Source: Ruminococcus sp. UBA1780
GTDB taxonomy: Bacteria > Bacillota > Clostridia > Oscillospirales > Ruminococcaceae
Length of the DNA stretch: 8,303 bases
Direction: 5' to 3'
Assembly: GCA_002315235.1 (NCBI GenBank)
Contig: DCGK01000049.1
Span: 8,964-17,266 of the forward strand
A program made the translations under genes and the position numbers. The notes beneath the pieces are model-generated. The model had not been told where the DNA came from and ran no database searches. It worked only from the letters and a program-made list of their open reading frames with translations. This document shows positions 1 to 6,328 of the stretch, in pieces (the first letter of the stretch is position 1; each line of letters opens with the position of its first letter).

Positions 1-17
1 TTATTTAATGCGTTTAC

Positions 18-69
18 AATAAAAACAGCACATCGGAGATATGTTTTGACATAACTCTGATGTGCTGTT
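18..69 (-). terminator. Intrinsic terminator of the pheST operon
   Basis: Read on the minus strand, arms at 69-50 and 43-24 form a 20-pair stem with two mismatches around the 6-base loop TCAAAA. The outer 11 pairs (AACAGCACATC with GATGTGCTGTT) are perfect. The stem is followed directly by TTTTTATT. This is a classic Rho-independent terminator about 70 bases past the pheT stop. The plus strand has no T-run after the hairpin, so it appears to work in one direction only. Confidence 0.9.
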
Positions 70-90
70 CTGCTTTATGCAGCGCACCTG

Positions 91-120
91 CAGTAACCGC
101 ATTCAATATGCGGGTTACTG
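91..120 (-). other. Hairpin in the pheT 3' untranslated region
   Basis: CAGTAACC-GCAT and ATGC-GGGTTACTG form a 12-pair stem with one bulged base and a 5-base loop. It lies 16 bases past the pheT stop and before the main terminator. No T-run follows on either strand, so it is not a terminator by itself. It could protect the mRNA 3' end or be one copy of a dispersed palindrome. The structure is plain in the sequence; its role is unknown. Confidence 0.6.
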
Positions 121-136
121 TAAATGCTGAATGCCG

Positions 137-2497
137 TTAGCCCTTAAGTGAAATACCCTGATCCTTAAGGATGCCGATAATCCTGTCAGCAATCTCCATA
201 ACCTCTTCCTTTGTAAGAGTTCTTTCAGGATGAACAAAGCTGATTCTGATTGTAACTGCCTTTCCGAGATCATCACTGTATGTGCCCACAAGAGCAACAT
301 TCTTAATGAGTTCAGAATTTACTGTTTCAATAGCAGCCTTTATCGGTGCGTACTTTTCTGTAATAAATGTAAGGTCAACGTCAATTGAAGGGAACTTTGA
401 AGTTTCCTCGTAGTGAATGCCTGCATTTTCTGTATTTACAACTGCATCAATTTCAAGTTCAGCAAATACAACGTTTGCCTTTTTATCAATCTTTCTGAGA
501 ACTGTAGGATATACAAGACCAATCCTGCCGAGTTCCTTACCGTCACAGATTACTGTATTGTAGTTCTTAGGGTGAATGTATGCATGATCAGCTTCAGCAG
601 CTCTGAATTCAACAGACTTGTGTCTGATATCATCCATCATTACTGAAATGATGTTTACCATCTTCATGTAAAGATCTTCTGTGCTCATTGTCTTTGAGAA
701 GAGTGTGATGCCGAGCATCTTCTTTTCATTGCAGAGACCGTCAGCCTTAAGTCCGTCAACTACGTGGCCGATTTCAAAAATACCGAAGTCTGTGTCAAAT
801 GAAACATTTGAACGAACCTGACAGAGCTGTGTAGGAATCATTGAACGTCTGAGTGTTTCAATGTTCGGGTTTGCAGCACCTGAAAGCTTCACGTTTTCTT
901 CAACTTCAATGCCGAGCTTTTTGTATTCGTCAGCATAAGCCCAGATGTATGAATGAACCTCATGCATTGAGTAACGCTTAACAAGAAGGTCCTTGATCTG
1001 TTCCTCAGCGTTCTTTTCCTCAAACATGCGTACAGGGTAAAGAGGAGCTGCGGCAGTGTTAAGGTCAAAGTTGTCATAGCCGTAAATTCTTGTGATTTCC
1101 TCAATGATGTCAGCCTTGATAGTAACGTCCTTTGTAGCTCTCCATGTAGGAACATCAACTGTAAATTCATCACCGTTAAGTGTAACGCCGAAGCCGAGAG
1201 CTGTGAGTGTCTTAACGATTGTATCATTTGAAATCTCAATACCTGTGTATCTGTCAACAAACTTCTTGTCGAAGTTAAGTGTAACCTTGTCAAACTTCTG
1301 AGCATATTCGTCAGTAAGTGATGAAGTAACCTTTACGCCGCTGTCAAAATCTGAAAGAAGCTTTACAAAACGTGCGGCAGCTACTGTTGTCATTTCAGGA
1401 TCAAGACTCTTCTCGTAACGCATGGAAGCATCTGTTCTGTGTGAAAGTCTTGAAGATGATTTTCTGATTGAAACAGCATCGAAGTTAGCTGATTCGAGAG
1501 TAAGTGATGTTGTGTCATCAACTATTTCTGAATCAAGACCGCCCATGATACCTGCAATTGCTACCGGAATATCACCGTTGCAGATCATAAGTGTATTTTC
1601 ATCAATGTGTCTTTCAACACCGTCGAGTGTTTTGAATTCAAACGGTTTGTCAAAACGCTTAACTCTGATCTTTTCAACCTTTCTTGAGTCGAAGGCGTGC
1701 ATTGGCTGACCCATTTCAAGCATAAGGTAGTTTGTAAGGTCTGCGAGCCAGTTGATTGCTCTCATACCACAGTAGAAAAGTCTGATACGCATATTGACAG
1801 GGCTGACTTTTCTTGAGATATTTTCAAATCTGATGCCTGAATATCTCTTACAGAGTTCATCCTCAATCTTAATGTCAACCGGAGGAAGATCCTTATACTG
1901 TGAAAGATCAGCTGTTTCAATAGCCTTAAGAGGTCTGCCTGCAAGTGCGGCAATTTCTCTGGCAATACCGTAATGGCCCCAGAGGTCAGGACGGTTTGTG
2001 AGTGACTTGTTGTCTACTTCGAAAATAACGTCGTCTATTTCATAAATACTCTTGATGTCTGTACCTACAGCAACATCATCTGTAATTTCCATAATACCGT
2101 CGTTTGAATCGCTGATGCCGAGTTCCTGCTCTGAGCAGCACATACCGTGTGAAGTAAAGCCTGCAAGGTCTCTCGGTGCGATTGTGATGTCACCGATCTG
2201 AGCGCCGAGCTTTGCGAAGGCTGTTTTCATTCCGACACGGACATTCGGTGCACCGCATACAACGTCAGTAAGTTCAGCTTCGCCTGCGTCAACCTTGAGA
2301 AGGTGAAGCTTCTTTGACTTCGGATGTTCTTCTACTGATTTGATTTCGGCTACAACAACGCCGCTTAAGTCACTGCCCTTGTAGAAAATTTCATTTTCAA
2401 CTTCAGCAGTTGAGAGCGAGAACTTGTGAATAAGTTCGTCTATATTTATTCCGTCAAGGTCAACGAAGTCCCTGATCCAGTTAATTGAAATAAGCAT
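137..2497 (-). CDS. pheT: Phenylalanyl-tRNA synthetase beta subunit
   Basis: This is the beta subunit of the cytoplasmic alpha2-beta2 enzyme that charges tRNA-Phe; it binds tRNA and edits misacylated Tyr-tRNA-Phe. At 786 residues it has the usual length and full bacterial domain order: N-terminal B1 (1-40); OB-fold tRNA-binding domain (about 42-150, with HPKSKKLHLLKVD at 58-70 and VVCGAPNVRVG at 79-89); B3/B4 editing domain (about 215-385, with GQPMHAFD at 263-270, GIMGG at 316-320 and TLESANFD at 333-340); B5 (about 403-478, ending IYGYDNF); a catalytic-like core; and the FDX-ACB anticodon-binding domain (about 693-786). The ATG has AAGGAGG at 2508-2514, which overlaps the pheS stop, so the two genes are probably translationally coupled. 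The usual RTEAS/RFERG stretch reads RTDAS/RYEKS here. No frameshift is seen. The T-box upstream of pheS should control it. Confidence 0.97.
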   Translation of the reverse strand: MLISINWIRDFVDLDGINIDELIHKFSLSTAEVENEIFYKGSDLSGVVVAEIKSVEEHPKSKKLHLLKVDAGEAELTDVVCGAPNVRVGMKTAFAKLGAQIGDITIAPRDLAGFTSHGMCCSEQELGISDSNDGIMEITDDVAVGTDIKSIYEIDDVIFEVDNKSLTNRPDLWGHYGIAREIAALAGRPLKAIETADLSQYKDLPPVDIKIEDELCKRYSGIRFENISRKVSPVNMRIRLFYCGMRAINWLADLTNYLMLEMGQPMHAFDSRKVEKIRVKRFDKPFEFKTLDGVERHIDENTLMICNGDIPVAIAGIMGGLDSEIVDDTTSLTLESANFDAVSIRKSSSRLSHRTDASMRYEKSLDPEMTTVAAARFVKLLSDFDSGVKVTSSLTDEYAQKFDKVTLNFDKKFVDRYTGIEISNDTIVKTLTALGFGVTLNGDEFTVDVPTWRATKDVTIKADIIEEITRIYGYDNFDLNTAAAPLYPVRMFEEKNAEEQIKDLLVKRYSMHEVHSYIWAYADEYKKLGIEVEENVKLSGAANPNIETLRRSMIPTQLCQVRSNVSFDTDFGIFEIGHVVDGLKADGLCNEKKMLGITLFSKTMSTEDLYMKMVNIISVMMDDIRHKSVEFRAAEADHAYIHPKNYNTVICDGKELGRIGLVYPTVLRKIDKKANVVFAELEIDAVVNTENAGIHYEETSKFPSIDVDLTFITEKYAPIKAAIETVNSELIKNVALVGTYSDDLGKAVTIRISFVHPERTLTKEEVMEIADRIIGILKDQGISLKG

Positions 2498-2512
2498 TAT
2501 TGATAAACCTCC

Positions 2513-3565
2513 TTATTTGTCTTCTGTGAACTGTGAAAGGTTTGTAAGTCCTGCTGCATTGAGGTCACGGATATCCTTGACACCGTACTTCATCATTGCA
2601 AGTCTTGTAAGACCGAGACCAAAAGCAAATCCTGTGTATTCGTCAGGATCGATGCCGCCTTCTCTGAGTACATTCGGATGAATCATACCGCACGGACAGA
2701 GTTCAAGCCATCCGCTGTGCTTGCATGAAGGACATCCTTCACCGCCGCAGATGAGACAGCTTATATCAAGTTCAAAGCCAGGTTCAACGAACGGGAAAAA
2801 GCCCGGACGGAGTCTTACCCTGATATCCTGTTCAAATACTTCTGAAAGCATTGTCTTCATGAAGAAGATGAGGTTTGAGATTGATATGTTTTTGTCTACC
2901 ATTACGCCTTCCATCTGGAAGAATGTATTTTCGTGACAGGCATCTGTTGATTCATTTCTGAAGCATCTGCCAGGGAAGATTGCTCTGATAGGCTTGCCTT
3001 CGTTAATGAGCTGATCCCTGTATTTTCTGTAGATAGCGTTCTGTGCTGCTGAAGTCTGTGACTTGAGGAGCTGACCGTTTTCAAGATAGTAAGTATCCTG
3101 CATGTCTCTTGCAGGGTGGAACTTAGGAATGTTAAGTGACTCAAAGCACTCGTAGTCTGTTACTACTTCGCTGTAGTCCTCAACAGTAAAGCCCATTGAA
3201 CGGAAAATCTTTTCGCACTTTCTCTGTACAAGAGTAATCGGATGATATGAGCCTCTTGCGAGTACAGGAGGAACTGCAACGTCAAACTCAGGCATTGAGT
3301 TGATTTCTGCTTCCATTTCTGCCTTTGCAAGGGCCTGCTGCTTTTCATTTATTTTTTCTGTACATTCTGTCTTAAGCTGGTTTACCTGCGCACCAAAGGT
3401 TTTCTTTTCCTCCGGTGAAAGCTTACCCATCTGCTTCATAAGACCTGTAACAGAACCGTTTTTACCTAAAAATGCAATACGGATTTCTTCGAGATCAGCC
3501 ACTGCCTTTACTGCAGCAAGCTTTGCTTCGAATTCCTGCTGTAACTGAACTATCTGTTCGTTCAT
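2513..3565 (-). CDS. pheS: Phenylalanyl-tRNA synthetase alpha subunit
   Basis: This is the catalytic alpha subunit (350 residues), which activates Phe with ATP and transfers it to tRNA-Phe. Residues 1-90 form the N-terminal helical, coiled-coil-like arm. The class II core follows: motif 1 near HPITLVQRKCEKIF (108-121), NIPKFHPARDMQDTYY (145-160), LLKSQTS (166-172), motif 2 around GRCFRNES...FFQMEG (199-220), RPGFFPFVEPGFELD (253-267) and motif 3 GFAFGLGLTRLAM (312-324). Four cysteines at 270, 273, 278 and 281 (C-x2-C-x4-C-x2-C) lie before GWLEL and could bind metal. Motif 2 has FFQ where most bacterial PheS have FHQ. I chose the ATG at 3563-3565 because AAGGAGG (3574-3580) lies 8 bases upstream and MNEQIVQLQQEF is a typical N-terminus. 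The same frame stays open to an ATG at 3616, but that lies inside the T-box terminator hairpin. It is first in the pheST operon. Confidence 0.97.
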   Translation of the reverse strand: MNEQIVQLQQEFEAKLAAVKAVADLEEIRIAFLGKNGSVTGLMKQMGKLSPEEKKTFGAQVNQLKTECTEKINEKQQALAKAEMEAEINSMPEFDVAVPPVLARGSYHPITLVQRKCEKIFRSMGFTVEDYSEVVTDYECFESLNIPKFHPARDMQDTYYLENGQLLKSQTSAAQNAIYRKYRDQLINEGKPIRAIFPGRCFRNESTDACHENTFFQMEGVMVDKNISISNLIFFMKTMLSEVFEQDIRVRLRPGFFPFVEPGFELDISCLICGGEGCPSCKHSGWLELCPCGMIHPNVLREGGIDPDEYTGFAFGLGLTRLAMMKYGVKDIRDLNAAGLTNLSQFTEDK

Positions 3566-3573
3566 TTTTTTGA

Positions 3574-3580
3574 CCTCCTT
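3574..3580 (-). promoter_or_regulatory. pheS Shine-Dalgarno, decides the start codon
   Basis: AAGGAGG lies 8 bases before the ATG at 3565. It comes directly after the terminator T-run, so ribosomes can load only on transcripts that pass the terminator. This supports a 350-residue PheS rather than a 367-residue one. Confidence 0.9.
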
Positions 3581-3624
3581 AAAAAATAAAAAAATCCGCC
3601 TCCATGATAAAATCATTGAGGCGG
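3581..3624 (-). terminator. Regulatory terminator of the pheS T-box
   Basis: On the minus strand, CCGCCTC (3624-3618) pairs perfectly with GAGGCGG (3602-3596). After one A·G mismatch, ATGA pairs with TCAT around loop TTTTA. The hairpin is followed by A, seven T, A and six T. CTCAA in its 5' arm (3620-3616) is also complementary to TTGAG (3648-3644) beside the T-box, which gives the competing antiterminator. The layout is that of a T-box attenuator. Confidence 0.93.
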
Positions 3625-3868
3625 AAATAATTCCGTGGTACCACTCAAATTGCAGCCTGATATAAGCTGCCGCTCAGTGCTGTTAAATACAGCTTCGTCT
3701 TAATGCGACGACAACATCCTGCTTTTCACAGGAAACTCGCGGGGCGAAATTCGGAACCAGCATAATTTACGGGGTCTCACCTGTTCCCGCTCTCTGAAAA
3801 ATTACTCCTGCTGTTCTTACTTTACGTAAAACGTAACCCGGTCAGTGTCTTTGAAAATATTTAAAACA

Positions 3869-3887
3869 TACCCGCAGAATGCGGATA
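3869..3887 (-). terminator. Hairpin after the GH9 gene, possible weak terminator
   Basis: TATCCGCA and TGCGGGTA form 8 pairs (one G·U) around a TTC loop, 16 bases past the GH9 stop. The sequence after it is TGTTTTAAATATTTT, a broken T-run. It may terminate GH9 transcripts. It also coincides with the predicted 5' end of the pheST transcript, so it could instead be a 5' stabilising hairpin. The structure is clear; the function is inferred. Confidence 0.5.
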
Positions 3888-3893
3888 CAGTTT

Positions 3894-3922
3894 ATTATAT
3901 CATTATTTGCCTATTTTGTCAA
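3894..3922 (-). promoter_or_regulatory. Consensus sigma-70-type promoter of pheST
   Basis: On the minus strand the -35 box TTGACA (3922-3917) and -10 box TATAAT (3899-3894) both match consensus exactly, with the optimal 17-base spacer. The predicted start is near 3887, giving a leader of about 320 bases that begins at the 5' hairpin and contains the whole T-box. The -35 box and most of the spacer lie in the final codons and stop (3905-3903) of the GH9 gene. Confidence 0.88.
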
Positions 3923-6221
3923 TAATCTTTGAAAGGAACTGTTTAAGCTTTGCCAGGTCGGAAAGATCAACCACACCGTCATATTCGGTGTCTGCTGCTT
4001 CGAGCTGTGCATCATTAAGCTTTCTGTCGCCTATCTTGTAAAGCGAAAGAAGCGAAAGGTCAGTAATATCAACCGTACCATTAAAGTCTATGTCACCATA
4101 GATAACCCTGCCGGATGGTTCGCCCGGTACAGCAGAAGCAGGGGCAGACGGCTTATCCGAAGGTACTGCTGAAGGCTTATCGGATGCCGGTGCTGATGGT
4201 TTCTCCGACGGCTTCGCTGACGCTGAAGGCTTTGCAGCCGGTGTACCTGCTGACGGCTTTGTTCCGTCCGGTTCAGTACCCCATACAAGAGTGTCACCGT
4301 CGTACATTGTGATTCTTTCGGCAATTGTCTGTTCAAGGCTGTCATTTGAAAGACCTTCTCTTGAATAGTCATTTGACGCATCCCATACCTTGTTTGCATC
4401 AGGAATTGAAATACGAACCTGAATTTCAGCCTTTTCCTGCTCCTTGCCTATAGGTGCAAGAACAGAACCGTCGCTGTATTTTATCTTGATGTAGTAAATA
4501 TTGCCGTCATACTGAACAGGACCTTCAACAGTTGCCTGAGCCCATTCATCATATCCGATCTTTGCAGTAATGTCATCAGCAGTAAGTCCTGCGTCAAGGA
4601 GTTCCGATATATCAAAATAGTAATTGTATGAAAGATCAGTAATATATCTTGCAGGCCATGCACTGTGGTTTACAGAGTTAATCTTGAGCTCTGTAAATGT
4701 GTCACTTTCCTGGTTTACATTTGCCTGAATCCAGAACTCAGGACCGTCAGGTTCCTCAACCGGAGGAAAATCAGCGAGTGTCTCACCGCCGTATTCCGAA
4801 ACCATTTTGCAGAGAAGAGCTGTAAATCCGGCATTGTAGTCATCGGCAACCTCGTTGTTTACATAGTTGTCAACAGCATCCTCATAGTCGCCTGATTTGC
4901 CCGGGCCGCCTACAAGGGCTCCGTAAAGAACATGTCTGTGATGCTTGAGAGCCTCATCCTTCATATCATCCCAGGCACCGTGAGATGTTCTGTGATGCGG
5001 ATGTTCAGGTGAATCCTTGCCGTATCCTATAACATAGCTTCTGCCGTCAGCATTTCCGCCGAGACAGTAGTTAATCTGTGTTTCATAGAAATCCTTATAC
5101 TGCTTAACCTTTGCCGCATCGTCCTTAAAGATTGTGTCGCTTGCCACGGCAGCAAGGAATCCTGCGTTGCATGCATATCTGAGGCAGCCCCATGAGTCGA
5201 GCCATGCAAGACCGTCAGGAAGATGATAAACCGACTTTCCGCCGTAGCCTTCAGGAAGTGACCAGTAGTCAAGATGCTTCTGAACCTGCTTTATGTATTC
5301 CTCATTACCTGTGTTCTGAGCATAGAGAAGGAATCCTCCCTGTGTAACGTCATCCCAGCAGAAGCCCCATGTGTACTTGAGTTCCTCAGACTGGTTTTCC
5401 CTTCCGAGGTTAGGAATGCATTCTTCAGCCTTGTCAAGATATTTCTTTTCGCCTGTTGCAATATAGAGCCAGTTTGCAGCGAAGAAAAGTTCATCCCAGA
5501 AGCCGCTCCATGAATCATAGAATGTACTTGCAGCTGAGTATCCCTTGTCACTCTGAACAGACCATGCAAGATCAAAGTAGTGTTCAGCACATTCAAGATA
5601 TCCGTCAGTCTTGTCTGACTTACCCCTGAGTGCGGCTGCACCGGCAGCAAGAGCTGCTGACATTTCGCCGACTACGCATGAACCGTCACCCACTGCTGAA
5701 GGACGCTTGCCCATTTCAAGCTCAACCAGCTCTGCGGCGCCCCACCATTTGTGGTCAGGAATACCTTCACCTATCTGATAAACAACCTTGTCGCCTCTGT
5801 CACATTCCACCAGATAGTCAAGAACAAACTCAAGGTTGTTCTGATAGTTCTGATACTCACCTATTTTTTCAATTCCGTCGCCGTACTGGTAAAGTCCCCA
5901 TGCAAGAACCGCAGCTGAGTAAGCCATCGGAAGATTAAACTTGACATGGTCACCTGCATCGTACCATCCGCCCTTTACGTCATCAGACATTGTGGAGTCT
6001 GCTCTCCAGCTTACTCTGTTCCATTCCGGAAGCGGACCTGCCTGCTGGCATTCGTAGAAAAACAGCGACTTCTGAAGTACTTCAGCATAATTGTAATCAG
6101 CTTTTTCTGCATTTACAGTTTTCTTAGATGATTCGCTTCTGCCCTGGGGCATCAGTGAAACTGCGCTGAGTGTGAGTGCTGCAGCCGTGATTCCGGCAAG
6201 CACTTTTCTGAATTTCTTCAT
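3903..6221 (-). CDS. Secreted cellulosomal GH9 endoglucanase with CBM3c and dockerin
   Basis: This 772-residue exported enzyme is predicted to cleave beta-1,4-glucosidic bonds in cellulose. Order: signal peptide (about 1-30; KKFRK, then LAGITAAALTLSAVSL); GH9 catalytic domain (about 42-485) with GGWYDAGDHVKF, where D88 and D91 match the GH9 DAGD pair that activates water, HPHHRTSHG (407-415), and NNEVADDYNAGF, where E457 is the expected acid; a CBM3c-like module (about 494-650, FWIQANVNQESDTFTELKI onward); a Pro/Ser/Lys/Ala linker (about 652-704); and a dockerin (about 709-767). Both dockerin repeats keep the calcium ligands: D710, D712, N714, D718, D721 and D744, E746, D748, D752, D755. GH9-CBM3c enzymes are typically processive endoglucanases (family knowledge), and the dockerin implies attachment to a scaffoldin cohesin. 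The ATG has AAGGAGG at 6231-6237, 9 bases upstream. The gene is followed by pheST but has its own promoter signals, so a shared function is unlikely. Confidence 0.95.
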   Translation of the reverse strand: MKKFRKVLAGITAAALTLSAVSLMPQGRSESSKKTVNAEKADYNYAEVLQKSLFFYECQQAGPLPEWNRVSWRADSTMSDDVKGGWYDAGDHVKFNLPMAYSAAVLAWGLYQYGDGIEKIGEYQNYQNNLEFVLDYLVECDRGDKVVYQIGEGIPDHKWWGAAELVELEMGKRPSAVGDGSCVVGEMSAALAAGAAALRGKSDKTDGYLECAEHYFDLAWSVQSDKGYSAASTFYDSWSGFWDELFFAANWLYIATGEKKYLDKAEECIPNLGRENQSEELKYTWGFCWDDVTQGGFLLYAQNTGNEEYIKQVQKHLDYWSLPEGYGGKSVYHLPDGLAWLDSWGCLRYACNAGFLAAVASDTIFKDDAAKVKQYKDFYETQINYCLGGNADGRSYVIGYGKDSPEHPHHRTSHGAWDDMKDEALKHHRHVLYGALVGGPGKSGDYEDAVDNYVNNEVADDYNAGFTALLCKMVSEYGGETLADFPPVEEPDGPEFWIQANVNQESDTFTELKINSVNHSAWPARYITDLSYNYYFDISELLDAGLTADDITAKIGYDEWAQATVEGPVQYDGNIYYIKIKYSDGSVLAPIGKEQEKAEIQVRISIPDANKVWDASNDYSREGLSNDSLEQTIAERITMYDGDTLVWGTEPDGTKPSAGTPAAKPSASAKPSEKPSAPASDKPSAVPSDKPSAPASAVPGEPSGRVIYGDIDFNGTVDITDLSLLSLYKIGDRKLNDAQLEAADTEYDGVVDLSDLAKLKQFLSKIIDKIGK
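4110..4259 (-). repeat. Degenerate repeat encoding the KPSA-type linker
   Basis: This part of the GH9 gene encodes about 50 residues made of KPSA, KPSE and SDKPSA-like units (residues 655-704) between the CBM3c-like module and the dockerin. The DNA shows imperfect repeats of a GACGGCTT/CTTATC-like unit on the plus strand. It is a flexible interdomain linker. The repeats make it likely to vary in length between strains, and it may be O-glycosylated, as many cellulosomal linkers are. Confidence 0.75.
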
Positions 6222-6247
6222 TTAACTTTTCCTCCTTAAATTTTTAA

Positions 6248-6278
6248 ATTATATGAACCAAAAAGCCTGAACTGTCCA
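6248..6278 (-). promoter_or_regulatory. Candidate promoter of the GH9 gene
   Basis: A perfect TATAAT lies at 6253-6248 on the minus strand, 26 bases before the ATG, giving a predicted leader of only about 20 bases that holds the Shine-Dalgarno. The best -35 is TGGACA (6278-6273) at a long 19-base spacing; at 17 bases there is only GACAGT. A weak -35 could mean activator dependence, but nothing else in the gap is a clear operator. Confidence 0.5.
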
Positions 6279-6281
6279 GGC
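6260..6281 (-). terminator. Intrinsic terminator after the lipoprotein gene
   Basis: GCCTG (6281-6277) pairs with CAGGC (6269-6265), extended inward by a G·U and an A-U pair to a 3-base loop, and is followed at once by TTTTT (6264-6260). It lies about 50 bases past the lipoprotein stop. The stem is short, so termination may be partial. It sits between the candidate -35 and -10 boxes of the GH9 promoter. Confidence 0.65.
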
Positions 6282-6328
6282 AGTACAACTTAGCGTCAAA
6301 ATACGCCGTTTACCCGTATAATCCGGTT

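Larger units (their letters stand above)
3581..3887 (-). ncRNA. T-box riboswitch leader of pheST (tRNA-Phe sensing)
   Basis: This leader fills most of the 337-base gap before pheS. T-box leaders bind a specific tRNA: the specifier pairs with its anticodon, and the T-box bulge pairs with the free NCCA end of uncharged tRNA, which stabilises an antiterminator. Visible on the minus strand: AGGAGTAA (3809-3802), AGAGAG (3795-3790) and GGTGAGA (3782-3776 region), matching the AGUA, AG-bulge and GNUG elements of stem I; a candidate stem III, GCAGC (3670-3666) with GCTGC (3656-3652); the T-box TGGTACCACGG (3643-3633); and antiterminator pairing TTGAG/CTCAA that excludes the terminator. The best specifier is TTC at 3748-3746 in the context GAA-T-TTC-G; a second TTC lies at 3734-3732. 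Either reads Phe. The variable T-box base is U3640, which matches the A discriminator expected of tRNA-Phe. Exact stem I pairing was not resolved by hand. Confidence 0.93.

Noticed and set aside
889..1305. 138-residue minus-strand open frame inside pheT
   Set aside because: It is an out-of-frame shadow of pheT, Leu/Thr/Ser-rich, with no recognisable motif.
1422..1709. 95-residue plus-strand open frame opposite pheT
   Set aside because: It is antisense to conserved pheT editing-domain codons, has no ribosome binding site that I can see, and its composition is that of a shadow frame.
3566..3616. N-terminal extension of PheS by 17 residues to an upstream ATG
   Set aside because: The upstream ATG and following codons lie inside the T-box terminator hairpin and its T-run, and the AAGGAGG at 3574-3580 fits the ATG at 3565.
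4110..4259. Linker repeat as a minisatellite or CRISPR-like array
   Set aside because: The repeats are short, imperfect and in frame, and they encode a typical Pro/Ser linker between modules.
5291..5650. 119-residue minus-strand open frame within the GH9 gene
   Set aside because: It is an alternative frame of a clearly intact catalytic domain, with no independent signals.
137..6221. A functional operon joining the GH9 cellulase to pheST
   Set aside because: A consensus promoter, a possible terminator and a T-box attenuator separate them, and the roles are unrelated; the adjacency is probably incidental.
6294..6299. TTGACG as the -35 box of the GH9 promoter
   Set aside because: No -10-like hexamer lies 16-18 bases downstream, and the TATAAT at 6253-6248 is too far away.
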